From: Paenibacillus piscarius
Lineage (GTDB): Bacteria; Bacillota; Bacilli; Paenibacillales; Paenibacillaceae
Assembly: GCF_022234545.1 (NCBI RefSeq)
Contig: NZ_JAIEUI010000005.1
Location: 186,001 to 250,000, forward strand
Reading direction: 5' to 3'
Length of the DNA: 64,000 nucleotides
Position numbers and translations under genes: made by a program. Under the pieces are notes generated by a model. It saw nothing but the letters and a program-made list of their open reading frames with translations. It ran no database searches and was not told the origin of the DNA. Shown piece by piece: positions 52,547-60,782 of the stretch. Within the stretch, counting starts at the first letter, position 1. Each line of letters begins with the position of its first letter.

Positions 52547-53371
52547 ATGCGTAAGCTCAAAAAAGGAATCGTGTATCTTCTTTTTGCCATTCCTGTGATC
52601 ACCCAGCTCTACCCGCTGCTGTGGCTGCTGTTATATTCGCTGAAGACCAATGAGGAGATTCTGGATGGAAGCTTCTTTTCTCTGCCCCATAAATTACAGT
52701 GGCACAACTACTATGAGGCCTACACCTCAGGCAGCTATCTGAAGTATCTCTCGAACAGTGTGTTTGTTACCGGAGTTACGATGCTGTGTGTCATCATCCT
52801 GGCCTCAATGACGGCCTATGCCATCTCCCGGTTCCGCTGGAAGTACGGCAATGTGGTGATGACTATCTTCCTGATGGGGATGATGATCCCGATGCAGGCC
52901 ACGCTGCTGCCGCTGATGATTATTTTCAAAAATATGACGATCCTCAATACTCACTTGTCGCTGATTCTGCCGTACATCGCGTTCTCAACTCCCATTGCCG
53001 TGTTCATATTGAGCGGCTTCATGAGAGCCATTCCACATGAGATCGAAGAGTCGGCGTTCATCGACGGGGCAAGCGTGTACCGGATCTTCCGCAGCATCAT
53101 CCTGCCGGTGTCCGTGCCGCCGGTAATGACCGTGTGCATTCTGACCTTCATCAACATCTGGAATGAGTATATCCTGGCCGCCACGTTCATCTCCTCGGAA
53201 AAGCTGAAGACCCTGCCGTTTGGCGTCTACACCTTCGTCAGCCAGTATTCGGTCAATTACGGCAATATCGGGGCCTTCCTGGTGATGGGGGCACTACCGG
53301 TGATTCTGATCTACTTCTTCCTGTCGAATCAGATTACCAAAGGGATGGTGGCCGGAGCGGTCAAGGGGTAA
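52547..53371 (+). CDS. Sugar ABC transporter permease (MalG/UgpE-type)
   Basis: 274-residue permease with six helices. The EAA loop is EIEESAFIDGASVYRIFRSIILPVSVP, with the C-type subunit N-terminus (PLLWLLLYSLKTNEEIL) and NIWNEYILAATFIS. AAAGGAGTG lies upstream. It ends the transporter set and precedes the sensor kinase by 91 bp. Confidence 0.93.
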   Translation: MRKLKKGIVYLLFAIPVITQLYPLLWLLLYSLKTNEEILDGSFFSLPHKLQWHNYYEAYTSGSYLKYLSNSVFVTGVTMLCVIILASMTAYAISRFRWKYGNVVMTIFLMGMMIPMQATLLPLMIIFKNMTILNTHLSLILPYIAFSTPIAVFILSGFMRAIPHEIEESAFIDGASVYRIFRSIILPVSVPPVMTVCILTFINIWNEYILAATFISSEKLKTLPFGVYTFVSQYSVNYGNIGAFLVMGALPVILIYFFLSNQITKGMVAGAVKG

Positions 53372-53462
53372 GCCGCAGACTAACAAATTCTTTCATTGCA
53401 TAAAAATGGAAAGGATCTATAATAGGAAACGGCAGAGCAGGGTGCGGGAAAGGGGAGAGTCT

Positions 53463-55226
53463 ATGAAGATCGGCTTTCATTCCATTCATCATCGGTTGTT
53501 CTTGCTGTTTCTTTTTTGCATGTCCAGTATTCTGCTTATTGTCAGCCTGCTGTACTATAACCGGACTACGGATCAGCTGCATGAAAAGATCAGCGAGTTG
53601 TCACGCAAGAATGTCGCCCAGACCGCAGGATTGTTCACGCTTCTCTATAAAGGGTATGACGCTTTGTCCAAATCGCTCAGCAATAACTTTGAGATGATCC
53701 GCCTGATTAACGAGAAGACGGACGGGCCGGCGGTGGCGTATATCAATGAGCAGACGGTGACGAACATTATCGGCTCGATTTTTTATTCACGGGACGATCT
53801 GGTGGGCATTCATGTCATTACGGACAAGGGCAAAATCTATAATTACGGCAATTCCATGAATGTGGTAGACCCTGAATATGCGCAGGAGGACTGGTACAGG
53901 CAGCTTCAGGCTTCTTCGGGCAAAATGGTCTGGCTCGGGGTGTACGCACACTCCCTGATCGACCAGGTGGAGGACAGTCCGGTCTTCGCCTTCGGGCGGC
54001 AGCTCTATGATCTGAATGAGCATAAGCCGATTGGCATCGTGCTGTATGAGACCGACCCGCAGCCGGTGCTGGAGGCTCTGGAGAATCTGAAGCTCGGCGC
54101 GCATAGCCAGGTCTATCTGATGTCCCCGGACGGACGGTTCGTCACCTCGGCCACTGACCCGCAGCCGGATGCAGCAGCGTTACCTAAACCTCCCTCAGAG
54201 GAGGATATGATGGTTCAGCAGAAGGGCGGACAGCTGGTTGTGGCCTCGAAGCTAAGCTTCTCGGGCTGGTGGATCATGAGCATTACCCCGGACAAGGATC
54301 TGAATGTAGAGCTGGTGGAGATGAAGCGGTATCTGCTGATTGTCATCTCGGCGCTGATCCTGGTCTCCACGCTGATTGCCTCGGTTGTGTCGCAGACCAT
54401 CTCCTCGCCGCTGAAGAAGCTGATCCGCGAGATGCGGCAGGTGGAGGTCGGTAATTTCCGCGGGCTGGTTAACGTATCCTCTTATCAGGAGATTAATATC
54501 CTGGTCGCCTCCTTCAACCGGATGGTCCGGCGGATCGAGGAGCTGATAGAGCGGGTCAAGCTCTCTTCGGTCAGCGAAAAGAATGCGGAGCTGCACGCTT
54601 TGCAGTCCCAGGTGAACCCGCATTTTCTCTACAACACGCTGGATATGATCTACTGGATGCTGGATGAGGAGGGCAATGAGCAGCTTGGCGAGCTGGTGCT
54701 CTCCCTGTCCTCGATGTTCCGCTACAGCAGCCAGTGGGAGGACGGGGCCGATGTCAGCCTGCGCGAAGAGCTGGAGCAGATTGGGCATTATCTGAAGATC
54801 ATCTCGATCCGGCTGGAGGGGCGGCTGATGATCATTACGGGTGTGGACGAACGCTGGCTGCATATCCGGGTGCCGAAGATGACCGTCCAGCCGGTGATTG
54901 AGAATGCCGTCAAGCATGGGCTGGAATCCCTGGGCCGTCAGGGTATTCTGAAGGTGTATACCCGTGAAGAAGGCCGGATGCTGAAGCTGATTGTGGAGGA
55001 TAACGGAACCGGAATGGATGCGGAGCAGCTCAGCCGGCTGCAGGCCTCCCTGGCGGGGGACAGTGCAGGCGTGAGCGGTAAAAGCGGAATCGGGCTGCTG
55101 AACCTGCACCGCCGCCTGCAGTTCATGTTCGGGGAAGAATACGGCCTGCAGATCGAGAGCTTCCCCGGCGAAGGCACCCGGGTGGCCATCGTGCTGCCGG
55201 TTCCGGCAGAAGGAGGACAGCTATAA
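53463..55226 (+). CDS. YesM-type sensor histidine kinase
   Basis: 587-residue membrane kinase. Transmembrane helix 1 (about 10-32), an extracellular dCache-like sensor (about 35-290), helix 2 (about 300-320), HAMP (about 322-375), a coiled segment with His_kinase motif QSQVNPHFLYNTLDMIYWML, and HATPase with VIENAVKHGLE, VEDNGTGMD and GIGLLNLHRRL. This is the LytS/YesM class that pairs with AraC-type regulators. The frame opens at 53406, but the ATG at 53463 follows GGGGAGAG. It overlaps the regulator gene by one base (TAATG). Confidence 0.93.
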   Translation: MKIGFHSIHHRLFLLFLFCMSSILLIVSLLYYNRTTDQLHEKISELSRKNVAQTAGLFTLLYKGYDALSKSLSNNFEMIRLINEKTDGPAVAYINEQTVTNIIGSIFYSRDDLVGIHVITDKGKIYNYGNSMNVVDPEYAQEDWYRQLQASSGKMVWLGVYAHSLIDQVEDSPVFAFGRQLYDLNEHKPIGIVLYETDPQPVLEALENLKLGAHSQVYLMSPDGRFVTSATDPQPDAAALPKPPSEEDMMVQQKGGQLVVASKLSFSGWWIMSITPDKDLNVELVEMKRYLLIVISALILVSTLIASVVSQTISSPLKKLIREMRQVEVGNFRGLVNVSSYQEINILVASFNRMVRRIEELIERVKLSSVSEKNAELHALQSQVNPHFLYNTLDMIYWMLDEEGNEQLGELVLSLSSMFRYSSQWEDGADVSLREELEQIGHYLKIISIRLEGRLMIITGVDERWLHIRVPKMTVQPVIENAVKHGLESLGRQGILKVYTREEGRMLKLIVEDNGTGMDAEQLSRLQASLAGDSAGVSGKSGIGLLNLHRRLQFMFGEEYGLQIESFPGEGTRVAIVLPVPAEGGQL

Positions 55227-56434
55227 TGAATATTCTGATCGCTGATGACGAACGGGTCATCCGTGAAGGGGTCCGGCGCACGATCCGCCAGATTTGCCCG
55301 GAGCATCAGGTCTTCGTAGCCGAGCGCGCGGAAGAGGCTGCGAAGATTATGGAAGAGCAGCACATCCATATCGTGCTGACCGATATTCTGATGCCGGGCA
55401 TGAACGGCCTTGAATTCATGAAGGTTTCAAAGCGACGGTATCCGTATGTGAAATGGATCGTGATCTCCGCCCACAGCCAATTCTCGTATGCCCAGGAGGC
55501 GGTGCGGCTGGGGGCGCGGGACTACCTGCTGAAGCCGATCGGCAAAACCAAGCTGACCGAGCTGATCGGCAGCCTGACAACAGAAATTCAGCATGATCAC
55601 CAGCTGTCGCAGCAGAGCGAGCGGCTGAAGGCCAGCCTGCGCTTCCTCCGTGAAGGGGTATTCCAGCGGCTGGCCTCGGGCCTGGATACGGGGAATCTGG
55701 AGCTTACGCCTTTTATTGAGGATTACGGCCAGTTCTATCTGGTCATGGTACAGCTGGAGCCCGGGGAACGAAGTGTCCGGCTGGAGCATTTCATCGTTGA
55801 GAATGTCCTCTCCGAGCTGATTGAGCAGCATGGGCGGGGCTTCGTGGTCAGCTATGATCAGCAGCATCTGCTGGGCCTTATCACGCCCGGCGAGAATGTC
55901 CGGCTGGAGCAGTTCCTGGCAGAGGTGAAGAAGCATCTGCCGCATGTTTTGCGGATTCCTTTTCAGATTATCCATTCCGGACTTAGCTGTGACTTCCATG
56001 AGGTACCGCAGATCGTGAAGCGGATGCGGGAGGCTTCCGCCTTCAAGGGGCTGCCGCTTGCGCCGGCGAAGGGGAGCGGGGAGAAGGCCATAGAGGTGGC
56101 GCTGCAATATATTAAGGAGCATTACTATGAGGAGCTGTCGCTGGAGAGAATCGCTTCGGTGGTCTTCCTGAATCCGGCGTACTTCAGCCAGCTGTTCAAG
56201 CTTAAGACAGGGCAGGGGTACAAGGAGTACGTCACCGCTCTCCGGCTGGAGCAGGCGAAGCTGCTGCTGCTCAATCCCGGGCTGAGGCTGGCGGATATTG
56301 CGGAGCGGGTAGGGTATCAGGACATGCGCCATTTCACCCAGATGTTCCGCAAGAAATACGGGCTTACGCCAACCGAATACCGCCAGCAGGAGAATATCAG
56401 CATACTGCTGAGCAAAGGGACGCCGCCTCAATAA
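55226..56434 (+). CDS. YesN-type response regulator (receiver + AraC HTH)
   Basis: 402-residue regulator. The receiver (1-120) has acidic pair Asp7/Asp8, phospho-acceptor Asp53 in LTDILMPGMNG, and Lys in YLLKPIG. A linker (130-290) leads to two AraC helix-turn-helix units (about 300-395; LERIASVVFLNPAYFSQLFKLKTGQGYKEYV and LRLADIAERVGYQDMRHFTQMFRKKYGLTPTEYR are the two HTH regions). It is shorter than typical 500-residue YesN proteins. Likely activates the adjacent sugar transporter. Confidence 0.94.
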   Translation: MNILIADDERVIREGVRRTIRQICPEHQVFVAERAEEAAKIMEEQHIHIVLTDILMPGMNGLEFMKVSKRRYPYVKWIVISAHSQFSYAQEAVRLGARDYLLKPIGKTKLTELIGSLTTEIQHDHQLSQQSERLKASLRFLREGVFQRLASGLDTGNLELTPFIEDYGQFYLVMVQLEPGERSVRLEHFIVENVLSELIEQHGRGFVVSYDQQHLLGLITPGENVRLEQFLAEVKKHLPHVLRIPFQIIHSGLSCDFHEVPQIVKRMREASAFKGLPLAPAKGSGEKAIEVALQYIKEHYYEELSLERIASVVFLNPAYFSQLFKLKTGQGYKEYVTALRLEQAKLLLLNPGLRLADIAERVGYQDMRHFTQMFRKKYGLTPTEYRQQENISILLSKGTPPQ

Positions 56435-57204
56435 TTGAGCCAGTGCTCCAGCGTGACTGCACGGGTAAGACCGATAGACTCGGCCAGGCGGATCGAAGCG
56501 AGATTACTCTCCAATACCTGATAGCGGGGGATGTATCCCCTTTGCAGAGTATGGGATACAGCTGTGCGGACGACGCGTCTCGCCAGTCCCCGTTGTCTTG
56601 CCCCTTCAGCGGTATGGACGGCACCAATCTCCCAGACCCGCTCCTCATTACGGTATACAATACATGTACTGAGGGGCGTATCCCCGTCAAATAATGAGAC
56701 TGAAAAGGCGCCTTCCGCAAAATACTGCATTAGCTCTTCCATAGTATAGTCGTTCGCCATCCACAGCGGCAGCAGCCGTCCATCAATAGACTCACTGAGG
56801 ATGCAGGCCTCATCTATGCTGAATCCCGGACCGCCGTCTGTGGAATAGGAGTAGAGGCTGCGGACCCGGCGCAGCGTGAAATAGGGCTCCAGCGCCTGCC
56901 GGTACGCCTGCTCCTGCAGCTTGAAGACCAGCCTCGCATCCCTTGGTATGTGCTTCAGCAGGGCAGGGAAGACTGCAGGACTGCTGTAGTCCATAAGGAC
57001 AACCGTGTCTGCTTCGGGATAGGTCCGTTGGTCGTAGCCGAAGGTTCCGGCAGGCATGAGCAGCAGCACGCCCCAGTCCTGATCCTGTTCAATCAATACA
57101 CTGTCTATTTGGTTATGATAGGCAGTCAGCATTTTGAGCAGCGTTATATTCTTCAGCGGGTTCTGACGTAATCTTCCCGTTATAGCTTCGTAGTGACTAA
57201 TGAT
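56428..57204 (-). CDS. GNAT-family acetyltransferase with probable AUC start
   Basis: About 258 residues (I-I-SHYEAITGRLRQNPLKNITLL start). The C-terminal GNAT fold (about 165-258) has GAVHTAEGARQRGLARRVVRTAVSHTL (motif A) and LESNLASIRLAESIGL (motif B); the N-terminal half resembles the first lobe of FR47-type proteins. In-frame ATGs at 57282 and 57261 lie inside murI and lack ribosome binding sites. A strong GAGGGGG site sits 8 bases before an ATC (57204), so ATC or ATT (57201) is the likeliest start. It overlaps the RR gene end by 7 bp. Confidence 0.7.
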   Translation of the reverse strand: MISHYEAITGRLRQNPLKNITLLKMLTAYHNQIDSVLIEQDQDWGVLLLMPAGTFGYDQRTYPEADTVVLMDYSSPAVFPALLKHIPRDARLVFKLQEQAYRQALEPYFTLRRVRSLYSYSTDGGPGFSIDEACILSESIDGRLLPLWMANDYTMEELMQYFAEGAFSVSLFDGDTPLSTCIVYRNEERVWEIGAVHTAEGARQRGLARRVVRTAVSHTLQRGYIPRYQVLESNLASIRLAESIGLTRAVTLEHWLNY

Positions 57205-57217
57205 GTGATGTTCCCCC

Positions 57218-58027
57218 TCAGTTCTCCTGTTCCGTATGTGCAGCCGCCTCTTCCATTTCATCCAGCCGTTTGAAGAGATCATTATATTTAGATAAAAGTG
57301 CGGAATCGTCTACCTCTATACCTGACCGGTAAAAGCGGATATTCCCCGTACACTGATTCATCCCGCCTCTGGCTGCAAGCAGCTGCTTCAAGTGTCTGGC
57401 CGTGCCGCGGCTGCCGGAGATAAACTTCACCCCGGGAGGGAATACCTTCCGCAGGCTATCCTCAAAGTAGGGGAAATGGGTACAGCCAAGGACCACGGTG
57501 CTGTAGCGCGCAAGGTTCAGATGAGCCAGCTCCTTCTGGAGATAGGGGATGACCTTCTCTTCGCTGAACTCAAGTTGCTCCGCATACTGGACCAGCCCGG
57601 GCAGAGGCAGACTGTCTACTCTCTCTCCGGGGTCGATGCGGTGGACCAGGTCGTGGTATTTCTTCTCCTGAAGCGTCAGGCGAGTAGCTAACACAAGCAC
57701 TCTTTGCTGCTCGCCCGCTGATTGTTCAACCGCAGGCTTCACGGCCGGCTCGATGCCCAGCACCGGGAAGTCATACCGGCTTCTAAGCTCCTCGATTACG
57801 ATACTGGTAGCGGTATTACAGGCGATGACCAGGGCTTTAATATTTTGCCGGGCAATGAATTCCACCGCTTGGAGGATATAAGTCCGGACTTCCTCTTTTG
57901 TTTTCTCACCATAGGGGACATGGTCGGTATCTGCGTAGAAGAGATAATCCTCCTGCGGCAGGAGCTTCAGCGCCTGATGCAGCACGGTTAACCCGCCGAT
58001 TCCCGAGTCAAAAAATCCTATTGTCAT
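57218..58027 (-). CDS. murI: Glutamate racemase MurI
   Basis: 269-residue cytosolic racemase that makes D-glutamate for peptidoglycan. N-terminal FDSGIGGLTVLHQAL, the two catalytic cysteines in VIACNTATS (Cys about 74) and VVLGCTHFPYF (Cys about 185), and substrate-binding PYGEKT are all present. The start lies upstream of the GNAT gene on the same strand, so they share a transcript. The C-terminus (after 235) is an extra acidic tail. Confidence 0.96.
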   Translation of the reverse strand: MTIGFFDSGIGGLTVLHQALKLLPQEDYLFYADTDHVPYGEKTKEEVRTYILQAVEFIARQNIKALVIACNTATSIVIEELRSRYDFPVLGIEPAVKPAVEQSAGEQQRVLVLATRLTLQEKKYHDLVHRIDPGERVDSLPLPGLVQYAEQLEFSEEKVIPYLQKELAHLNLARYSTVVLGCTHFPYFEDSLRKVFPPGVKFISGSRGTARHLKQLLAARGGMNQCTGNIRFYRSGIEVDDSALLSKYNDLFKRLDEMEEAAAHTEQEN

Positions 58028-58104
58028 ACGTTCACTCTTTTCTGGATGAATGGGTTCTCTCTATTATCTATCATTTCGTTCTATAGTATAACTGCTCTGC
58101 CCGG

Positions 58105-58148
58105 CAAAAGACCAGGCTGCCGCCCTTAATAAAGGGGAAGCCTGGTCT
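58105..58148 (-). terminator. Terminator of the 56-aa small gene
   Basis: AGACCAGGCT / AGCCTGGTCT stem with inner CCCTT/AAGGG, followed by TTTT on the - strand. Confidence 0.8.
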
Positions 58149-58170
58149 AAGAAGCATCGGGAAGCGGGAA

Positions 58171-58341
58171 TCAGGTTTCGTTCTTGGTTACGCCGTTTAA
58201 GCTCGGCACGACTACTGCCGCTTTATTCGGAGTCACCATCTGTGGGATTTCAGTGATACTGGCATGATTCTGCTGATTATGCTTGCTGTCGGCACGGTTA
58301 TCCGCGCGGTCATACTTCGCGTCTGCGTTATTTTTGGGCAC
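58171..58341 (-). CDS. Small hydrophilic protein (56 aa)
   Basis: Unrecognised 56-residue protein starting MPKNNADAKYDRADNRADSK. It is rich in Asn, Ala and charged residues and has a Val/Pro-rich end (ITEIPQMVTPNKAAVVVPS). The length and composition recall small spore or stress proteins, but no SASP motif is visible. The GTG start follows GGAGGTGAACA. It is monocistronic, ending at a strong terminator just before murI. Confidence 0.7.
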   Translation of the reverse strand: MPKNNADAKYDRADNRADSKHNQQNHASITEIPQMVTPNKAAVVVPSLNGVTKNET

Positions 58342-58435
58342 ACTGTTCACCTCCGTCTCTATGGGTTAGTATGAGGTGGCGGGGTGTCTTTTATCCCGGA
58401 GGTACGGAGTAGTTACCCGCTGAAGGAGGCGAAGA

Positions 58436-58960
58436 ATCATCGCAGAGAAGACGAAAGTCGTTGAAGTCGTTCCCTATGACCCGGCCTGGAAGGAGGAATA
58501 TCTCCGGATTGAGACCCGGATGCTGGAGATTGTTGGTGACCTGATCATCGGCGCGGAGCATGTCGGCAGCACCTCTGTCGAAGGCTTGTGGGCCAAGCCG
58601 GTGATTGATATTGATCTGGTGATGGAGAGCTATGACCAATTGCCGGAGATTATCCGCAGATTGGAGTCGTTCGGATATATGCATCAGGGCAACCTGGGCA
58701 TTGAGGGCAGGGAAGCCTTCAGGAGCAAACAGGACGACGGATTCATGAAGTATCACCTCTACGTATGTCCTCAGGACGGCAAGGGTTACCTGGAGCATAT
58801 CGTGTTCCGGGATTACTTACGCGCCCATCCGTCTGCACGTAGAGAGTATCAGGCGGTCAAGCAGCGGCTCGCCAGGCAGCACCGCTACGATATCGATGCG
58901 TATTGTGAAGGCAAGACCGCGTTCGTGCAGTCTATTTTGCAGAAGGCGGGAGAAGAATAA
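58436..58960 (+). CDS. GrpB-family protein with probable AUC start
   Basis: About 174 residues. The GrpB nucleotidyltransferase-like domain shows VVPYDPAWKEEYLRIE, IGAEHVGSTSVEGLWAKPVIDIDLV (the active-site-like GST-x-D-x-D pattern), GREAFRS and HIVFRDYLRAHPSARREYQAVKQ. The function of GrpB is unclear. The first ATG in frame (58520) would cut off the conserved VVPYDPAW segment. AAGGAGG at 58423-58429 sits 6 bases before an ATC at 58436, and a TGA at 58421 blocks longer frames. ATC is the likeliest start. Confidence 0.75.
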   Translation: MIAEKTKVVEVVPYDPAWKEEYLRIETRMLEIVGDLIIGAEHVGSTSVEGLWAKPVIDIDLVMESYDQLPEIIRRLESFGYMHQGNLGIEGREAFRSKQDDGFMKYHLYVCPQDGKGYLEHIVFRDYLRAHPSARREYQAVKQRLARQHRYDIDAYCEGKTAFVQSILQKAGEE

Positions 58961-58962
58961 GG

Positions 58963-60111
58963 CTAACGTACATGGTCCCAAAAGCCCGCAGCGGATGGTC
59001 TATCCGGCAGCACCGCTTCATATTCCCTTAGCCCGGCCGGATCATGGAACCCGAATGTCCTCCAGCCGTTAAGCTGCGGGGAACCGAAGCAGATATGCGC
59101 CTCACGGGCCGTATTGTCGCAGACCATGGACCACAAGGTTCCAAAACCCTCATTGTAATGATGACAGCAGATTCCTTGCGGATACTCCAGCCCTGCGGCC
59201 GCTTTCATAGCGTCAACAGGGTTGTTAGTCATGCTGCCGCCAGCAAGCGCTGATTGTAAGACCTCATATCTCTTCCGTGAATTCTCCATCACCTGCTGAT
59301 TGTGTGCCTGCATAGAAGGCAGGGTATAGTGGTTGGCGGAGAGGATTAACTGGCCCGCGCTGCCAGCGGGGCTAGTCTGAATTTCTTTATCCATACCTGC
59401 TGTTTCAATAAGCGCAACGTTGCCAGCGGCATCGGATATTAAGAAGTTCCTGTAATCCGATATGGGCATATCCCGCATCAGCGACACGGCCTCTTCTGTC
59501 GTGGCACAATGATCAAGCAGGGTGCGGACTACACCCGGGAAAACAAAGCCCTCGCCGCTCATCTCCGGCCGCATTCTACCCGAAGTTGTTGTCACGGTAA
59601 GTCCCTCCTCATTCATCCCGTCGTATCGTCCGAACAACTGGAGCGCAAAGCCGATATGGGCCGGTTTGCCCTTCACCCGGGTGGTGCTGAGCAGCAGCTG
59701 ATTATAAGGCTCATCCTCCCAGCCAAAATCATAGTTGCGCATGTGATACGTATGGCTTCTCTTGCCTGAAGCTGCACCGGTCCGATAGGCTGCTTGCGTA
59801 CAATGGCCGGAGGGCTGGAAATAAGCGTAGTAGAATACGACATCTGCTGCTGCAATACCCGTCTCGTCGGCGAAGCCCTGAATTTCTTCATTCAAGCCGG
59901 GGCAGTATTTCTGAAAGCTCTCCATGGCCTTCTCAGCCGCAGACGGCAGGAGCGGGGCAGCTCCCATGAAAGGCGAAGACATGAAGGCGAGCATTGCCGG
60001 GTGATGCTTGTGATGGGCTCCTAAGGCACGGCCTACCTCATAATGGGTGCCTTCTGTAACGAGATGTGAATAGCGTACAGCCTTGCGTTGAAGAGGGGGA
60101 TGTGTGTCCAT
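58963..60111 (-). CDS. C45-type acyltransferase/Ntn-hydrolase-like protein
   Basis: 382-residue protein of the peptidase C45/acyl-CoA:6-APA acyltransferase group. The likely nucleophile Cys lies in SGHCTQAAY, followed by HTYHMRNYDFGW, GRYDGMNEEGLTVTTTSG, LIETAGMDKE and SANHYTLPS. The Cys is internal and follows a propeptide-like segment of about 100 residues, as in Ntn enzymes that self-process. No signal peptide was seen. The substrate is unknown; amide hydrolases of acyl-homoserine lactone or penicillin type are possible. Confidence 0.8.
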   Translation of the reverse strand: MDTHPPLQRKAVRYSHLVTEGTHYEVGRALGAHHKHHPAMLAFMSSPFMGAAPLLPSAAEKAMESFQKYCPGLNEEIQGFADETGIAAADVVFYYAYFQPSGHCTQAAYRTGAASGKRSHTYHMRNYDFGWEDEPYNQLLLSTTRVKGKPAHIGFALQLFGRYDGMNEEGLTVTTTSGRMRPEMSGEGFVFPGVVRTLLDHCATTEEAVSLMRDMPISDYRNFLISDAAGNVALIETAGMDKEIQTSPAGSAGQLILSANHYTLPSMQAHNQQVMENSRKRYEVLQSALAGGSMTNNPVDAMKAAAGLEYPQGICCHHYNEGFGTLWSMVCDNTAREAHICFGSPQLNGWRTFGFHDPAGLREYEAVLPDRPSAAGFWDHVR

Positions 60112-60278
60112 GTATAAGTTCCTTCCAAAAGGTTAGTCTCTGCGCAGAGTAGGTCCATTATAACGGGCCCATCCCTTAACCGGCAAAGTCAGGCTGGTCC
60201 GGTATTCTTACCCGTGCAGCCCGGCGGAACGACCCATCCACGATTTGGTCACATTTGCGCTGGAATAGAAGGAAATAC

Positions 60279-60307
60279 TTGTATTAATGTCATTTTTAAG
60301 GTAAATT
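60279..60307 (+). promoter_or_regulatory. Promoter of a candidate sRNA
   Basis: TTGTAT, 17-base spacer and TAAATT give a predicted start about 60314. Confidence 0.45.
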
Positions 60308-60313
60308 ATTAGT

Positions 60314-60404
60314 ATACCTTCCGGATTACAATCGTCTGGAAGTGCAGCTTAACAGTTGGTATATGTAAGCCGAAGAGGAGCATTTCCCCCAAATGCTCCT
60401 TTTT
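60314..60404 (+). ncRNA. Candidate small RNA (about 90 nt) with intrinsic terminator
   Basis: Between the promoter and the perfect terminator GGAGCATTT / AAATGCTCC plus TTTTT (60377-60404), the RNA folds into a closing stem TATACC / GGTATA (60313-60318 with 60358-60363) around an inner TTCC / GGAA stem. No coding frame with a ribosome site was found on this strand. It resembles no class I recognise. Confidence 0.45.
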
Positions 60405-60424
60405 GCATGGCAATGTTCAAGACT

Positions 60425-60547
60425 CTATGGGGCAAAGGATACGGTCTGCAGGAGATACCGGATCACATAGAAGGCAATGATCAGTATGGAAAATACACCC
60501 AGAAGCAAAGAAACCAGATCTCTGCCGGAACGTCTGTATCGTCTCAT
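60425..60547 (-). CDS. Small single-pass membrane protein (40 aa)
   Basis: Open frame MRRYRRSGRD, then LVSLLLGVFSILIIAFYVIR as one transmembrane helix and a short tail YLLQTVSFAP. The basic N-terminus before the helix fits an inside-anchored membrane peptide. A good GAGGTGACCAAG site precedes the ATG, with a TATAAT -10 about 90 bases upstream on the same strand. It is too short for standard gene callers. Function unknown. Confidence 0.55.
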   Translation of the reverse strand: MRRYRRSGRDLVSLLLGVFSILIIAFYVIRYLLQTVSFAP

Positions 60548-60695
60548 CTTGGTCACCTCGAATCATGGGCTGCAGGGGCACTACAGTTCCCTGGCAGCCT
60601 CCTAAGATTATGCCCGATCTATATCAATTATACCTGATCAGGATTCCTCTAACACGAAATAAATCCCATATATCCGATCAATCTGCCCGGTCTGA

Positions 60696-60725
60696 TTGTT
60701 ATTCCGGCACAAAGTGCGTTAGAAT
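60696..60725 (+). promoter_or_regulatory. Candidate promoter of the bacteriophytochrome gene
   Basis: TTGTTA, 18-base spacer and TAGAAT predict a start about 60732, 50 bases before the ATG. Confidence 0.45.
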
Positions 60726-60782
60726 GAGTCTACGCCAAAACCATGCTTTTGAATCAAATACATCATTGGAGGACCCGCACAT

